Positions 52,843 to 64,000 of a stretch of 64,000 bases of DNA are shown here, in pieces. The notes under the pieces were generated by a model, which was not told where the DNA came from, did no database searches, and was given only the letters and a program-made list of their open reading frames with translations. Position 1 is the first letter of the stretch. Every line of letters starts with the position of its first letter. This DNA is from Adiantum capillus-veneris (lineage: Eukaryota > Streptophyta > Polypodiopsida > Polypodiales > Pteridaceae): assembly GCA_014529385.2 (NCBI GenBank), contig CM043970.1:60889523-60953522 (forward strand). The letters run 5' to 3'. The translations under genes and the position numbers were made by a program.

Positions 52843-53073
52843 ATAGGAGCTTCCATTGGGGCTCCATGGGAGCTCACCCATGCCTTGAAAGGCATGGTAA
52901 GAAAGCAGCGTGCACGCTGCCCTCTCACCATGCCTTTCAAGGCATGGGGAAGCCCCAATGGAGCTCTTCCATGCCTTGAAAGTCATGGTGAGAGGGCAAC
53001 GCGCACACTGCCTTCTCACCATGCCTTTCAAGGCATGGAGGAGCTCCATTGGGGCTCCATTGGAAGCTCCTAT
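52843..53073. repeat. Foldback element: outer inverted repeat with two 70-bp palindromes
   Basis: Outer arms ataggagcttccatt (52843-52857) and attggaagctcctat (53059-53073) are inverted with one mismatch. Inside are two tandem near-perfect palindromes, 52878-52947 and 52969-53038 (period 91), each bounded by CCATGCCTT/AAGGCATGG and centred on a GTGCAC-type core (gcagcgtgcacgctgc is itself a perfect 16-bp palindrome; the second copy reads gcaacgcgcacactgcc). The whole can form a large hairpin or cruciform. The ORFs crossing it in all frames are by-products. Confidence 0.88.
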
Positions 53074-53269
53074 GGAGGACCTACACGTGCGTGCGTATAC
53101 ACACACACTGGAAATGCCATTCAGTGCAAGAATTCACACACACACACACCCATTTGCGTGAGTATAAACTGCACACACACACACACACTGAGTACCTTCT
53201 CTTCTTCTTCTACTCCTTCTACAAACTGAACACGTAACGATTTTATATCTTAAGTATAAAACTCGTGGT

Positions 53270-54560
53270 TTTTGCATTCTTTTGGTTTTGTTAACCGGCG
53301 GCTGATATAACCGGTATAGCGGTATAGCGGTATAGCAAAATAGAAATATCATTACTAGTACTACCAGCACTAGTACTAGCACTAGAAGTCTTTTGACTAG
53401 TACCAGTACTAGTATGCCAGTATAGCAGTTCAGTACCAGTACTAACACTAAAAGTCAGAAGACTAGTACTTGTACCAGTACCAGTATACCAAACCTGTAT
53501 CTATATTGGCTCTCAACAGGACCCTTATAGAATTACCTATTTCCTATCTCCGAGGGTGCGTAAAACTCCTGGTTTTAACATTGTTTTGATATTCATGAAA
53601 TAAAAATATGTCAACGAACCGGTAACCATTAAACATGTACACCAGAAAATCAATAAAGCAGTATCAGTACCAATACTACCAATACTAGTACTAGCTCTGA
53701 CAATTTTAGACTAGTACCAATACTAAGTATGCCACTTGGTATACCAATTTAGAAGTATCGCAATTTCAGTACCAGTACTAATAGTACTGGTACTAATAGT
53801 ACTAGTACTCGCATTGGCTGATACAAATACCAGTATGCTGGCTCTTTGCAAGACTTATAGAATTACCTATCTCAATTTAAGACTACTAGTTTATACACCT
53901 TTTTGGTATTCTCGACATAAACAATGTCTAGAAACCAGTTTGCCAATAAACCAGTATAGCATTATAACAATATAGACGTGTAGCAGTATCAATACCAGTA
54001 CTGCCAGTACCAGTACTAGCATTGAGAGTCTGAGACTAGTGCCAGTACTAGTATACCAATTGCAAGATTGCAGTACCAGTACTACCAATACTAGTACTGA
54101 CACTAAAAATCTGAGATTTGTACCAGTATCAATACCAGTGTATCAGACTGTAAAAAGTTTGTTTAAAATGATGTAATTGGCTACCAAAGTCTCTTGAAAT
54201 TTCATTTTCAATTATAAGGTTACTTACACAAAAAGGTGTACCTATGTGAAATGGATAACAGATAGCATGACAATTTACCAGGATAGCAGGATAGCAGTAC
54301 CAATACGGACACTAAAAATTTGATACTAGTACCAATACCAGTACCAGTATATCAAACTGTTAAAATTTTGTTTATAATGGTGTAATTGACTACCAAAGTC
54401 TCTTGAAATTTATATTTCAATTATAAGGTTACTTCCACAAAAAAGTTGTACCTTTGTGACATGGATAACAACTAGCGTGCCAATTTACCAGGATAGCAGG
54501 ATAGCAGTACCAGTACTACCAGTACCAATATTGGCACTAAAAATTTGATACTCGTACCAA
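53270..54560. repeat. CAGTACCAGTACTAG minisatellite
   Basis: Irregular blocks built from ccagtac, cagtactag and caatac words recur throughout, separated by 60-150-bp spacers. ORFs of VLVLVVLVL type are artefacts of this repeat. Confidence 0.85.
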
Positions 54561-54700
54561 TACCAGTACCATTATATCAAACTATTAAAAGTTTGTTTAT
54601 AATGGTGTAATTGACTACCAAAGTCTCTTGAAATTTATATTTCAATTATAAGGTTGCTTGCACAAAAAAGTTGTACCTTTGTGACATGGATAACAACTAG
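54161..54700. repeat. Tandem repeat of 210-224 bp
   Basis: The anchor gtttataatggtgtaattg (first copy gtttaaaatgatgtaattgg) is at 54161, 54371 and 54595. Each unit includes accaaagtctcttgaaattt, then aattataaggttacttaca or a close variant, then a CAGTACCAG block, so the minisatellite is part of a higher-order unit of about 2.5 copies. Confidence 0.85.
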
Positions 54701-55028
54701 GATGTCCATGCATCACCTGCATACAGAGCCAATGCTAACAAAATGTTGTGTTGTTTCTATGGGTGCATTTGAGGGCTACTCTCTTTGGTTCAACTTTTCT
54801 GGTGCTATACTGTTTGGAAGATTGGCAAACTGGTTTGAAGTTTGTGAAGGAGCTTCTTCCTTTTGGATGGGGTCAAGTTGTACCAACCTGATGTTATTCA
54901 TTTGTCCAAAATCAGGCTATCTAAGTTTGTTTTGTATAATAAACCTTGTATTTATCTGGGTACCTTGGTCTTTGAACATGTATATGTTCGTCTATGGGTA
55001 ATATAAGTAAATAACTAAAACACACACT

Positions 55029-55064
<36 letters not shown>

Positions 55065-55330
55065 AGTACCTTCTCTTCTTCTTCTACTCCTTCTTCTTCT
55101 TCACAGAAAAACAGGCTCCTTCACTTTCACTTCACTTCATTCCACTTTCATTTCACTTTGCATGTATTATATTTATAAAATATATACAATAAACACTTAT
55201 AAAGAGTATATAATTAAACGAACCGAACACATAACAATTATATATTTCAAATAACTAAACACTTATAGAATAAGATATATATATTAAACTTCTATCAACA
55301 TATACACTTGTGTTCACACACGCACACATT

Positions 55331-55372
<42 letters not shown>

Positions 55373-55519
55373 AGTTGGAGGCACTATTAGAATGCATTAA
55401 ATGCAGTCCTTGAACCACCATCTAGAAACTAAAAGGCCCACCAAATTTGCCAAATTCCACTTGCAAGCACAAAATTATAGTTTGTACATATTTAAGAATT
55501 ATAATTTACCAGTTTGAAT
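54701..55519. other. Non-coding DNA with (CA)n tracts
   Basis: (CA)n tracts lie at 55031-55062 and 55334-55372, with AT-rich DNA between. The ORF at 54654-55001 has no motif and starts in the tandem repeat. Confidence 0.6.
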
Positions 55520-58070
55520 GCAGGGGCAAAAAAGTTAAAGGATTTATTAGCATTATGTGGAGCTCCTTTGCATGTTGCTAAACTTCCACAACATTATGAT
55601 GGAAAGGTGTGCTTTGAGTTGCCTGCAGCAGTAGTTGAAGATAAAACAAAACATGCAAATATCAGGGATGGAGCAACGCTTTGATGGTCACTTGTGGACT
55701 CGCCCATCTATTACAACCATGGCGATAGCATGCACAACTTGTCTAAGCCATTGTCTGGGATGCATGCAATGCAATTATTCAAAATGTCCTCATTATATTA
55801 ATGAACATGAATTTAATGGTATTGATTTTGTGGATAGTTGGATAGACAGGTCAAGAAGGACTACCTTGCAATGGAAGAGAAGACAACAATAACTTGTCAT
55901 TATGTTCAAAAGGTTGTTACGTGTGTTGATGTTTGTCCCTGCAAAATCTGTTATGTTTTTCCTCAAGACAGTACAATGTCGCGACTGGCAATACATGTTG
56001 GTAAACATTGTCATATTGTTAAAGCATGAACCTCTAGGGCTGCCATTTCAAGAGTACGGAAACTAGTAGTTGCAGTACTAAAAATTGAGAAGGGTGGCCC
56101 GAGAAAAATTCAAATGTTGGTGGCGCAACAACTTGTGATTAACTCCTTGATTTGTGAGGAAGCTGAAGTTACATGCGATGGACAATTCAATGATTTTTTG
56201 GAGGAAATGATGCCACTTGTTCAAACCAAAGGATATGAGAAACTAAGTTTTGTTCCTTGAATTTGTTAATATTTTAAGTATTATTGATTTAACTTTCTTG
56301 GGATGCATCAAGTAGGTTTTCTTCAATTTTTTCAAAGGAGAGGAAGAGTCAAGGTGTTGTTATTAATGGGGATGGATATGATAATATTTTATTGCTTCAA
56401 AAAATGTACATGTTTCCTTTTTTCCATGGGAGTAGATTTCTTGGACAGGGCAAAGAGGATGACAAGTGCTTCCTATTAAAAATGTTCACTAAGGGACCAG
56501 GTTCTGGGATTGATCTAGTAAATCATATGAAACGAACCTGAATGGGTGACTTGAGAAATGCGTGGGTGCATTTTGATTTTACCCATAGGTTGGGCAACAA
56601 TGTCATGCTCAATTTATGATCCAAGGTAATATTTAAGTATTTAAAGTATCTCATATTTTTTTCATCATTAAATTTGAGATGATATGTGTGAAACTATTTA
56701 TGCTGAATATCTTGCAGCATACAATCATTGCAGATAATTGCTATATTGGAAACTAAAGAGGAGGATGCAAAGACTCAAGTTATTTTTTGGGAGAACCTTA
56801 ATTCAATAATGGAAAAGTACTGACATGGTGTAGCTACTTTTGCAGGTTTTATGTCTGATGAGGCTGGGGAAAATTGGAATGCTATTCAAATAGTCTTCAA
56901 TGGCGGGCCAGATAATATTATGGAGGTTCGTGAACGGTCATGCCTATTTCATTGTTGGGAGCAGAGTCTTCACAAATATGCTAAAAAGTGGATACCTCAA
57001 AATCTAACAAATCAACATATTGATAAGTGTGAGGAGCTTGTAAGACCATTGAGCTTGCATCTCAAAAGGTGCAATCAATTCAAAAATGGTGGGGACAACA
57101 TCTAACTATAGAGATCATCACTAGAGTGAGCAAATGGTTTAAATGGTGGGACCAACAAATTTCTCACTAGGGAGGAATTGGTACAGATGTAAGTACCCTT
57201 ATGAAAATTTATATTTTAGCAAAATTTATAAATTTTTCATACATGAAATTTATAAATATTAACGCATGTTTGTTTAAGTTTCATAGGCTGATTTAAGCCC
57301 GTGGGAGCGGGCACAAATTCCCAATGTTAATTTATCAAAAAGTGTGCATGCCAGTTGGTTAGCGGGTGAAGGTGGAAAGAGAAAATTTTCTTTGTATGAT
57401 GCTTGCGTAATAGATATTATAAATTCATATATACAATGTGCAAAGCGTTTGGGATATACTACTGGGCGTTATATAGGAATGGGTCCCATAATGGAGACCT
57501 TGCTTTCTCGAGTTGAATCTCAACACACTCCAGCTCCGGCCAACATGGCCTATCTACTACACGAGGCTATTGCAGGGACTCCAATGTATGTGCAGCCAAT
57601 TTTGCATGGAGACAAAGAAATAGTATAATGCAAAAAGAGGGGTAGAATAGGGACAAGTAGCTCCCATCGCTAGGAATATGTCATGGAATCTAGACAAAAA
57701 AACCATTGCGGTCGGCCCAAAAACATCAGGTTTGATATCCTAAGGAGCACATGATTATTCATCACCCAACCCTCTCACCAATGGACATCGCCTTTATTCT
57801 TGGACAACCAAGGAGGATTTCTCCCTCCATTTAATTACAGCTGGTTTGGTATGCATCTTTCACTCAACTAGAATATTGATCTATGATATTAAAGTGTTTT
57901 TCTGTATTTATTTTGGTTTATTTCACTTGTGATTATTTATCTTGAAAAAACATTGTTTATGCAGCACAGGATTTCAAATTTCAAGCAAAAGACATGAAGC
58001 AACTTGCAAGCTATTTGGGAGCAAATTACTTGCCTTTTAGAGCGACCATTACATTTATGGTGACTATCCT
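55520..58070 (+). pseudogene. Decayed transposase-like gene of unknown superfamily
   Basis: Coding sense is spread over several plus-strand frames. First comes CGAPLHVAKLPQHYDGKVCF (about 55530-55620). A Cys-rich cluster CTTCLSHCLGCMQCNYSKC (about 55730-55790) and TCVDVCPCKICYVFPQDS then MSRLAIHVGKHCHIV (about 55915-56015) look like a zinc-binding module ending in a C-x-H. Later, FMSDEAGENWNAIQIVF with SCLFHCWEQSLHKYAKKWI (56848-57000) and MHASWLAGEGGKRKFSLYDA (57344-57400) resemble uncharacterised plant proteins I take to be transposon-derived. Frameshifts, stops and apparent AT-rich introns separate the parts, and no full ORF remains. No terminal inverted repeats were found by eye. Superfamily assignment (MULE-like or other) is not established. 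Confidence 0.5.
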
Positions 58071-58410
58071 TTTTTGTACTCTAATTTTGATCTTATCCTG
58101 TGGTAGTTTAGCGAATGTACTTACATCCTCAAACTTACGTTGTTTCAAAAAGCTCAAGCTTGGGAAAAATAGTATTGTCTCTATTTGGCATGATTTTTGA
58201 CTTCATCGCATTTATATATGTTGTGGATTATTTAACTCTGAAAATAGTGTTGTCTCTATTTTGCATGATTTTTTACTTTATCGCATGTATATATTCTATG
58301 GATTATTTGACTCAGATGACATGCGCTGCGAGCATATTTGACTCTAATGGCATGAGTTGTGAAATGGTGATTTTATTTGTTTACATTTTCACGTCGTTAT
58401 GCCCTCTCGG

Positions 58411-58445
<35 letters not shown>
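58411..58445. repeat. (TC)n microsatellite
   Basis: About 17 TC units with one interruption. Shorter tctctct clusters continue to about 58590. Confidence 0.9.
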
Positions 58446-60245
58446 GCGTAGTGATATACAACTCTATGATTTTACTTTCTCTCTCTAGAAGAGCAGTCAC
58501 TCTCTCTCTCAAGGATTTATGATCTCTTCTTCCAATGGTAACGCGCATAAATACTATCTCTCTAGAATTTATACTTTCTCTCTCCGTCAACCACACATAT
58601 ATGGAGTCTTATGATGATTGAAAATTACATTAAATAGATACTTTATGCTATGACACATATTTGGTTAAAAAAACTCTAAAGATTGTTAAAATTTTCAAAA
58701 AAACTTGAAATGAAAAACTCGCAAATGTTATATCCCCGGGTTGAACATATACAAACAAAGGAAAGGCATACCGATGGGGTATTCTTCCTCACCTGTCTGG
58801 TGTAACTTATATTTGGCTTGGTTCGAACTTAGCTTCATTAAAAAACTTGCTAAATAAGGTGAATTATAAATGATAGCTACTTTTATTTACTCATGGAGGT
58901 TTATGGATGATTTAATATTTATTAACAACGAGTTTGTACTACAGTGTTTGAACCATTAAAAACCATTGTCCCATGAGGACCCCTTTACCATATACTTTGG
59001 ACATCATCAGTATGAAGCAGACATCTGATACACATTATGCTAAATATTTGAACACAAGAATCAAAATGCTTAGACCATATATGGGTGATTTTTCTTTGTC
59101 TACTTTGGAAGAAATATGGATTGCCAATAAATAGTATCTCATTTATACATGCATTAGCTAATAGACCCAAAGTTTTGACAATTGTGTATAATGCCTCTCA
59201 CCTCTCATTAGAATATCAAGATTTATTGCGTCTGATTGTCATGTTTGAAAATAATGGATTTTCTAAACACGTAGTCACAAGACACATCACTAGATTTTTG
59301 AAGAACAATCATTTTCTTGGAGCACACTTTGACACCATTGAGCTCATCAAAACACTTGGTGAGGGGATAGGTCCACTTAGTGGGACTACCCCCCACTAAG
59401 TGTACCTTACCCTAGGGATGGGGAAGGGCCATACACACACACATTATCACTTGCTAGGAGACATCAATGTGATCCATCTAAAATGTTTACAAGTCTTCAA
59501 TGGTGCAAAAATCAGCTGAGCAACTGCGTACACGTTCGAGCAAAGATAGCATCATTGGGCTAGCATAAGGTTTCAATAACATATTTTTAGGAGTTTGTTT
59601 TGGGAGTGAATAAATGTGATGGAGCATGGATGTCCTAGCCATGGCAAGGTGGGAGAAACCTGCTTACTATTTTACCCATGGGCCTCTGCAGTAATAAATA
59701 GTTCTCTTGTATTAAGAAGTAAAATGTAATAATTTTTTTTTTCACATAGATATGTTCATTAGAAAGAGCCACATGTGGCATTTAATGAGCCGTGTACTTC
59801 TAAAGTGGCTAAGAAGCATGGGAAGCCTTGTGATCTCAATTAAATGTCGGCACACCACCTAGTGGCATCACTTGAAAGTGGGATTGTAGATTTAAAAAGG
59901 GGGTTGAATTCACATTTAACAAAATGGAAAGTTTTATTCCTGCGTATATCTCTCAAAGATTCTCCTGCTCAATGCACCAGCTCTGTGTTCTCCTCTTGAT
60001 CATAGCATGCACACACTCATGAACGCATTTTTAGATCAGCAAACACACACGTTCGATCTCAATGCTAGGTACTGGGTCATCACAAATGTTCAAAGGTGAG
60101 TTGCGATTGGTTTGTAGCAACAGATACGCTTGCCATTTACCTCCAAACACATGCGGTGGGTGAGAAAATGTATTTTGTATAGGTAGATATTTGTCATGAT
60201 CTACTGAGGGTTGCATTCGCTCTGCAAATTGCCTCATAAAGAAGA

Positions 60246-60248
<3 letters not shown>
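58446..60248. other. AT-rich DNA; one unassigned ORF
   Basis: A 104-codon plus-strand ORF at 59085-59399 has protein-like composition but no recognisable motif and no supporting context. Nothing else is supported. Confidence 0.4.

Positions 60249-60281
<33 letters not shown>
60249..60281. repeat. (CA)n microsatellite
   Basis: About 16 CA units. Confidence 0.9.
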
Positions 60282-60283
<2 letters not shown>

Positions 60284-60299
60284 CTGCATGTATGTGGTA

Positions 60300-62110
60300 T
60301 GCCGATTTACATAATGGTAACATGATTTGTAGGACATATTGATTGGCTTGATAATGCTTGATTGTTATGTCACCGTATGGAATATATATCTAGATTTTTG
60401 GGAATTTAGTATTTGATGCTAAATGGGATGATGTATGGATGGTGCTAAATGGCATGAAAACACTTACACACTATTATCTATCTTAGGCGTAATAATGATC
60501 GTTGCTTGATATTAGGTAAAGGTGATGGTGATGTTCATGTAATATGCATAAAGGGAATGTATGTATATAGGTAATGGCTTATAGCTTGATGATGGGGTAC
60601 ATGAGTTCATGACATAAATGGTTTTGGTTTTTAATACATAACCTGGCAAGGATGATTAGTATGGGAAGTTATAAATTGTTGGTTCTAAATGGAAATCTGG
60701 TGATTGGTTTTGATCCAAAAAATTCCTAAACTTGTACAAAAGAATAATTGACCGTATTGATTTCTTCTTATCTTGCAATACACACCATACATATGGCCCT
60801 ATAAATAGGCTTTCATTTGGGAAATGCACCTCTAAACATGAACATACTTACACATTTTTGTATATAGTCAAAATAATGATCGTTGCTTTAGGGTTATACA
60901 CATAAAGGGAGTATATACATATGGATTATGGATTTTTGCATGGTGGTAGAATGCACGGCCTCATCACAGATGGCATATGGTACTAGTATTTTTGTAATAC
61001 ACAGCGAGTAGAGGTTGATTGTGATGTGGGGAACTTTGAAATTGGTGCTTATATAGGGGGAATTTTGACAATGTGTTTGATCCAAGAAGTTCCTAATCTT
61101 GTTATATCTGACCCCATGGTTTATTTTTAATCTTGAAATGCACCTCTACAGGTGTACACACACATATATTGTGGGTTGTAGCTGAAAGACTAACGATTAA
61201 GATGCATGAATGTCACAATTGTCTGGTATACACAAGGGATCTGTTTTATGCTTTCTACAATCAGGCATGGTCTGAGTAATATTGGTTGAAGGGAGATTGC
61301 ATGAAAGTGCTTCATAAATTTTTTTTAAGAAGGTCTGGTCTATTCCGTAATGCATAACCAGATAACGATAAGAAAAAAAAGGAAATAAGGGTTATAAGGA
61401 GTTGGGGCATGAAAAAATGGGGCATGTTTGTTGAAGTCCTATAGGCTTAATCTAATATGAAAAAACGTATATTTTGATCTTCTAAACTTAGGTTTTGACC
61501 TGGTGGGTATGCGTTAAAATGGTAACACACGCACCTTGTCTTTTTACCTAGTGGGAGACGGCTTATTGCTCGTCACAAGGATTGGTATAATTCTGATCTT
61601 TTTTTGTAATACATAGAAGGTTGAATCTGATATGGGGATGAGGTCTGGCAATGTTGTATGATCCTAAAAACTCAAATTCTGGTATAAGCTAACATCAGAA
61701 CCTGGTGGTTGGTATAAAATTTTTAAATACACCTATTAAGATGTGCATGTATATAAACTAAGTTCAAATTTGAGTAAAATGAATGTTCGAACTATATGGG
61801 ATGAACAAGGGATGGGAATCTTTAATGTTAAAGCATAAAATTGGTCGGTCTTGGAAAACTGAATGGTGAAAAATGGCATTTAAAATACTAGCATAGTATA
61901 AATCTGGTCTTTCTAATACTAAATAACCAAGTAATGGTGGGGTTTTCGAAGCTTATGGGGTGGATGGTTGTGGTAGCTGGTCCAAAAATCTCAGATCTTA
62001 TCTATGGGGTTGATTGAGTGCATACATAACCAACTAATGGTAACCTCAGAAAAAGGTAATAACATGGTTAGTTGATTCGAAGTCTTTGCTCCTATATCGA
62101 GGGCCACACT
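60300..62110. repeat. Degenerate long tandem repeat
   Basis: Several phrases recur in the same order: ataatgatcgttgctt (60492, 60872); tttgatccaaaaaattcc-like (about 60709, 61078, 61659); aaatgcacctctaa/aaatgcacctctac/aaatacacctatta (60820, 61137, 61724); and taatacataacc-like (60634, 60995, 61350, 61605, 61914). Period is about 360-380 bp in the first part and less regular later. Divergence is high, so it looks like an old array. Confidence 0.55.
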
Positions 62111-64000
62111 GGGTGCAGTATGCAATAGTAAGTTGCTTGATTAAGGTATAATACACAAATTGCTCGGATTGGAGGGATTTGTTTTGGGATTAGTGTGACT
62201 CTATCTAGTACACACAACCACTTAAGCACATGCATACATAAATGCACACTTCTCTTGAGACACGCATTAGAACTCAATTTTATGGTTATTTGTGGATATT
62301 GGTGTAGAGTTGACTGTTGAACAATCATGGTTACTATTTTTTATGGGGAACAGAATTCTCTTAATATGATTTGGTTTCATTCCTAGGTAGTCTAAAAGAA
62401 AAATTAGTGGCAGATACAAGCTGGTTCTTGAAATGGGTTACAAACTACTTTATACATTAGCTCATTTCTCGCTCATTTACAGGGATGATGGAGCATATTC
62501 ATAGAGTTATTTGAAGTGTTTTAAGACTTGTTATGAATGGTTTAGGGTTTTTTAAAATTTTCTTTTAAAAAAAGAAAAAATCTAGCAAAATTTTAAAAAC
62601 TTATTATAATGATTGCCAATTCTCATGAAATGCATGCTTGTCTAGTACAAGAATCAAGCAAAATAAGGCTAGCTGCATGGATTAGGGTGAATACTAGCCC
62701 AAAGAAATTAAGGCGATTAATAACAAGTCCAAAATGGCCAGATTGGTGCTTAAATCACAAACAATAGAACCCTATAGGACTAGAGAATTCTTACCTAGAA
62801 AAGCTAAAGATGTTCTCACTTCTGCCGTTGTAATTGCTCAAAAATCAAGATCGTAGGGGGTTGTTCTGGGGGGTTGTGACAACGATAACAAGTGGTTGGA
62901 AGTTACTTGGTACCTGTCTACCCATTCATTGTAGCCTATTCTAATAAGCTTTGATGTTTGGATGGTGGCAGGTACCGACCTCTCCTTTAACTACCAGGAG
63001 ATGTACCAACTCCTCCTGGATTGCCAGTGGTACTATGTGTACTTGATAAATCAATTCATGAATTTATAACATCTAGTCAAGTTTTCATATTGTGTATTTA
63101 TATTTGAGAACATTGGTAAGTTTGATAAAAATTAGTGCAATTCACTGTATGGTTTTGTAAAGATGGAAAAATAATGCAAACACACACACCTCACATATTT
63201 AAAACATTGAAGATGTATGCAAAGAAAATAAGGACAAAACAAAATCAAATCCAAACAATAGCAAGCAAACAAGAAAATGAAAAAAAATAGAAACCAATGT
63301 TTAGACAAAAAGATACGTGCCAAATAACGACCCCAGGTGCTACCTAAGGGAATCGAAGCACACATAAGAAACAACATCAAATCTAAGGTGAGGGACCAAA
63401 CAAAGGCAACAACCACATTGTGCAACACACGTTGAGCATGCTATAGTGAGGAGCATAGAGGGTTGTGCAAAATACTAAAAATAATATGCTACAAACTATA
63501 AGAAATAGATCTACATGAGATGCACAAGCACATAATCAATGCTATACACAACTTGAGAGCAACAAAGAGCCATAACACAGTAATAGAACACGTGTACTTC
63601 ACCTCCTAGAGTGGAGTGCTACACAGGCACAGTGAGAGAGGAGAGATGAGAGGAGAGAAGAAAGACATTGGGTGAAATCTTCCCCCATCCAAGAGTGAGC
63701 ATTTCCCTCTCGCACGTACTTCTAATAGATTTCTTGAATTCTCAGAATGATTACAAACTATCTCCCCGGACATAAAATGTCCATAGCTCATAAAGAGCAC
63801 TTAAATAGTAATCCTGCTATCCTATCGTATAGTCCATAGTCCACTTATGTTTTTGCCACCTATCAAGTGCATGTTAACCCCTAGATATTTTAACATTTAT
63901 ACCAAACGAAGGTTATTTTGGGGATATGCACAGGCATTTTAGGAGCATATGCATACAAATTAATTGCATTATGACTTTGCTTGAATTTGTTTTGTCAATC
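62111..64000. other. AT-rich DNA without recognisable gene
   Basis: No motif-bearing ORF. A minus-strand ORF at 63132-63428 is hydrophobic by base composition only. A purine-rich patch lies near 63630-63665. Confidence 0.5.

Larger units (their letters stand above)
53189..55094. repeat. 32-bp direct duplicate after (CA)n, flanking the minisatellite
   Basis: A 32-bp sequence starting tgagtaccttctcttcttct is identical at 53189-53220 and 55063-55094, each directly after a (CA)n tract. A following segment is also shared (aactgaacacgtaacgatt at about 53223 and aaccgaacacataacaatt at 55221). The copies flank the CAGTACCAG minisatellite. Confidence 0.8.

Noticed and set aside
54654-55001. 115-codon ORF
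   Set aside because: Begins within a tandem repeat, no recognisable domain and no neighbour support.
63132-63428. 98-codon hydrophobic minus-strand ORF resembling a membrane protein
   Set aside because: Hydrophobicity follows from A/C-rich plus-strand composition; no start context, motif or conservation evidence.

Overview
The window is nuclear DNA of a large, repeat-rich land-plant genome. I see no gene that is clearly intact and host-derived. Almost everything recognisable is a retrotransposon, a DNA transposon, a pseudogene fragment or a simple or tandem repeat. Primer-binding sites complementary to initiator Met tRNA (TGGTATCAGAGC), chromodomain-bearing Ty3/gypsy elements, a decayed PPR gene (MYAKC-type motifs) and a CYP78A-like P450 fragment all point to a land plant. 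The PPR wording and the very dense CT/CA microsatellites make me guess a fern or other seed-free vascular plant. That guess is not established.

Layout. 1-9981: the 3' part of a Ty3/gypsy element (A) with Gag, upstream protease-like, RT-RNase H-integrase and an unusual extra coding region after integrase that carries a second retropepsin-like DTGA motif. A 141-codon ORF follows between two polypurine tracts. 9982-12223: AT-rich non-coding DNA, then the tail and LTR of another element (F). 12309-15354: a small minus-strand LTR element (E) sitting inside a CT/CA microsatellite. 15561-16330: gag remnant.

17596-39205: a nest at least four levels deep. A short-LTR non-autonomous element with three LTRs (D) is interrupted by a degenerate minus-strand chromovirus (C, target duplication CCCCT). 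C is interrupted in gag by a nearly intact plus-strand chromovirus (B). The 3' LTR of B is interrupted by a 1339-bp inverted-repeat DNA element with TTAA target duplications. A solo LTR of the C family lies 172 bp beyond C in the same host element. 39206-44421: a mosaic of copia, LINE and gypsy fragments in both orientations.

44422-64000: mainly AT-rich DNA with tandem repeats (72-bp, 82-92-bp and 91-bp families sharing a GTGCAC core, a CAGTACCAG minisatellite with 210-224-bp higher units, and a degenerate array around 60-62 kb), unknown ORFs at 45.3 kb, a PPR pseudogene, a P450/oxidoreductase fragment chimera, and a decayed transposase-like gene at 55.5-58.1 kb.

No expression or function can be asserted. 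The best-preserved coding capacity is that of elements A and B.
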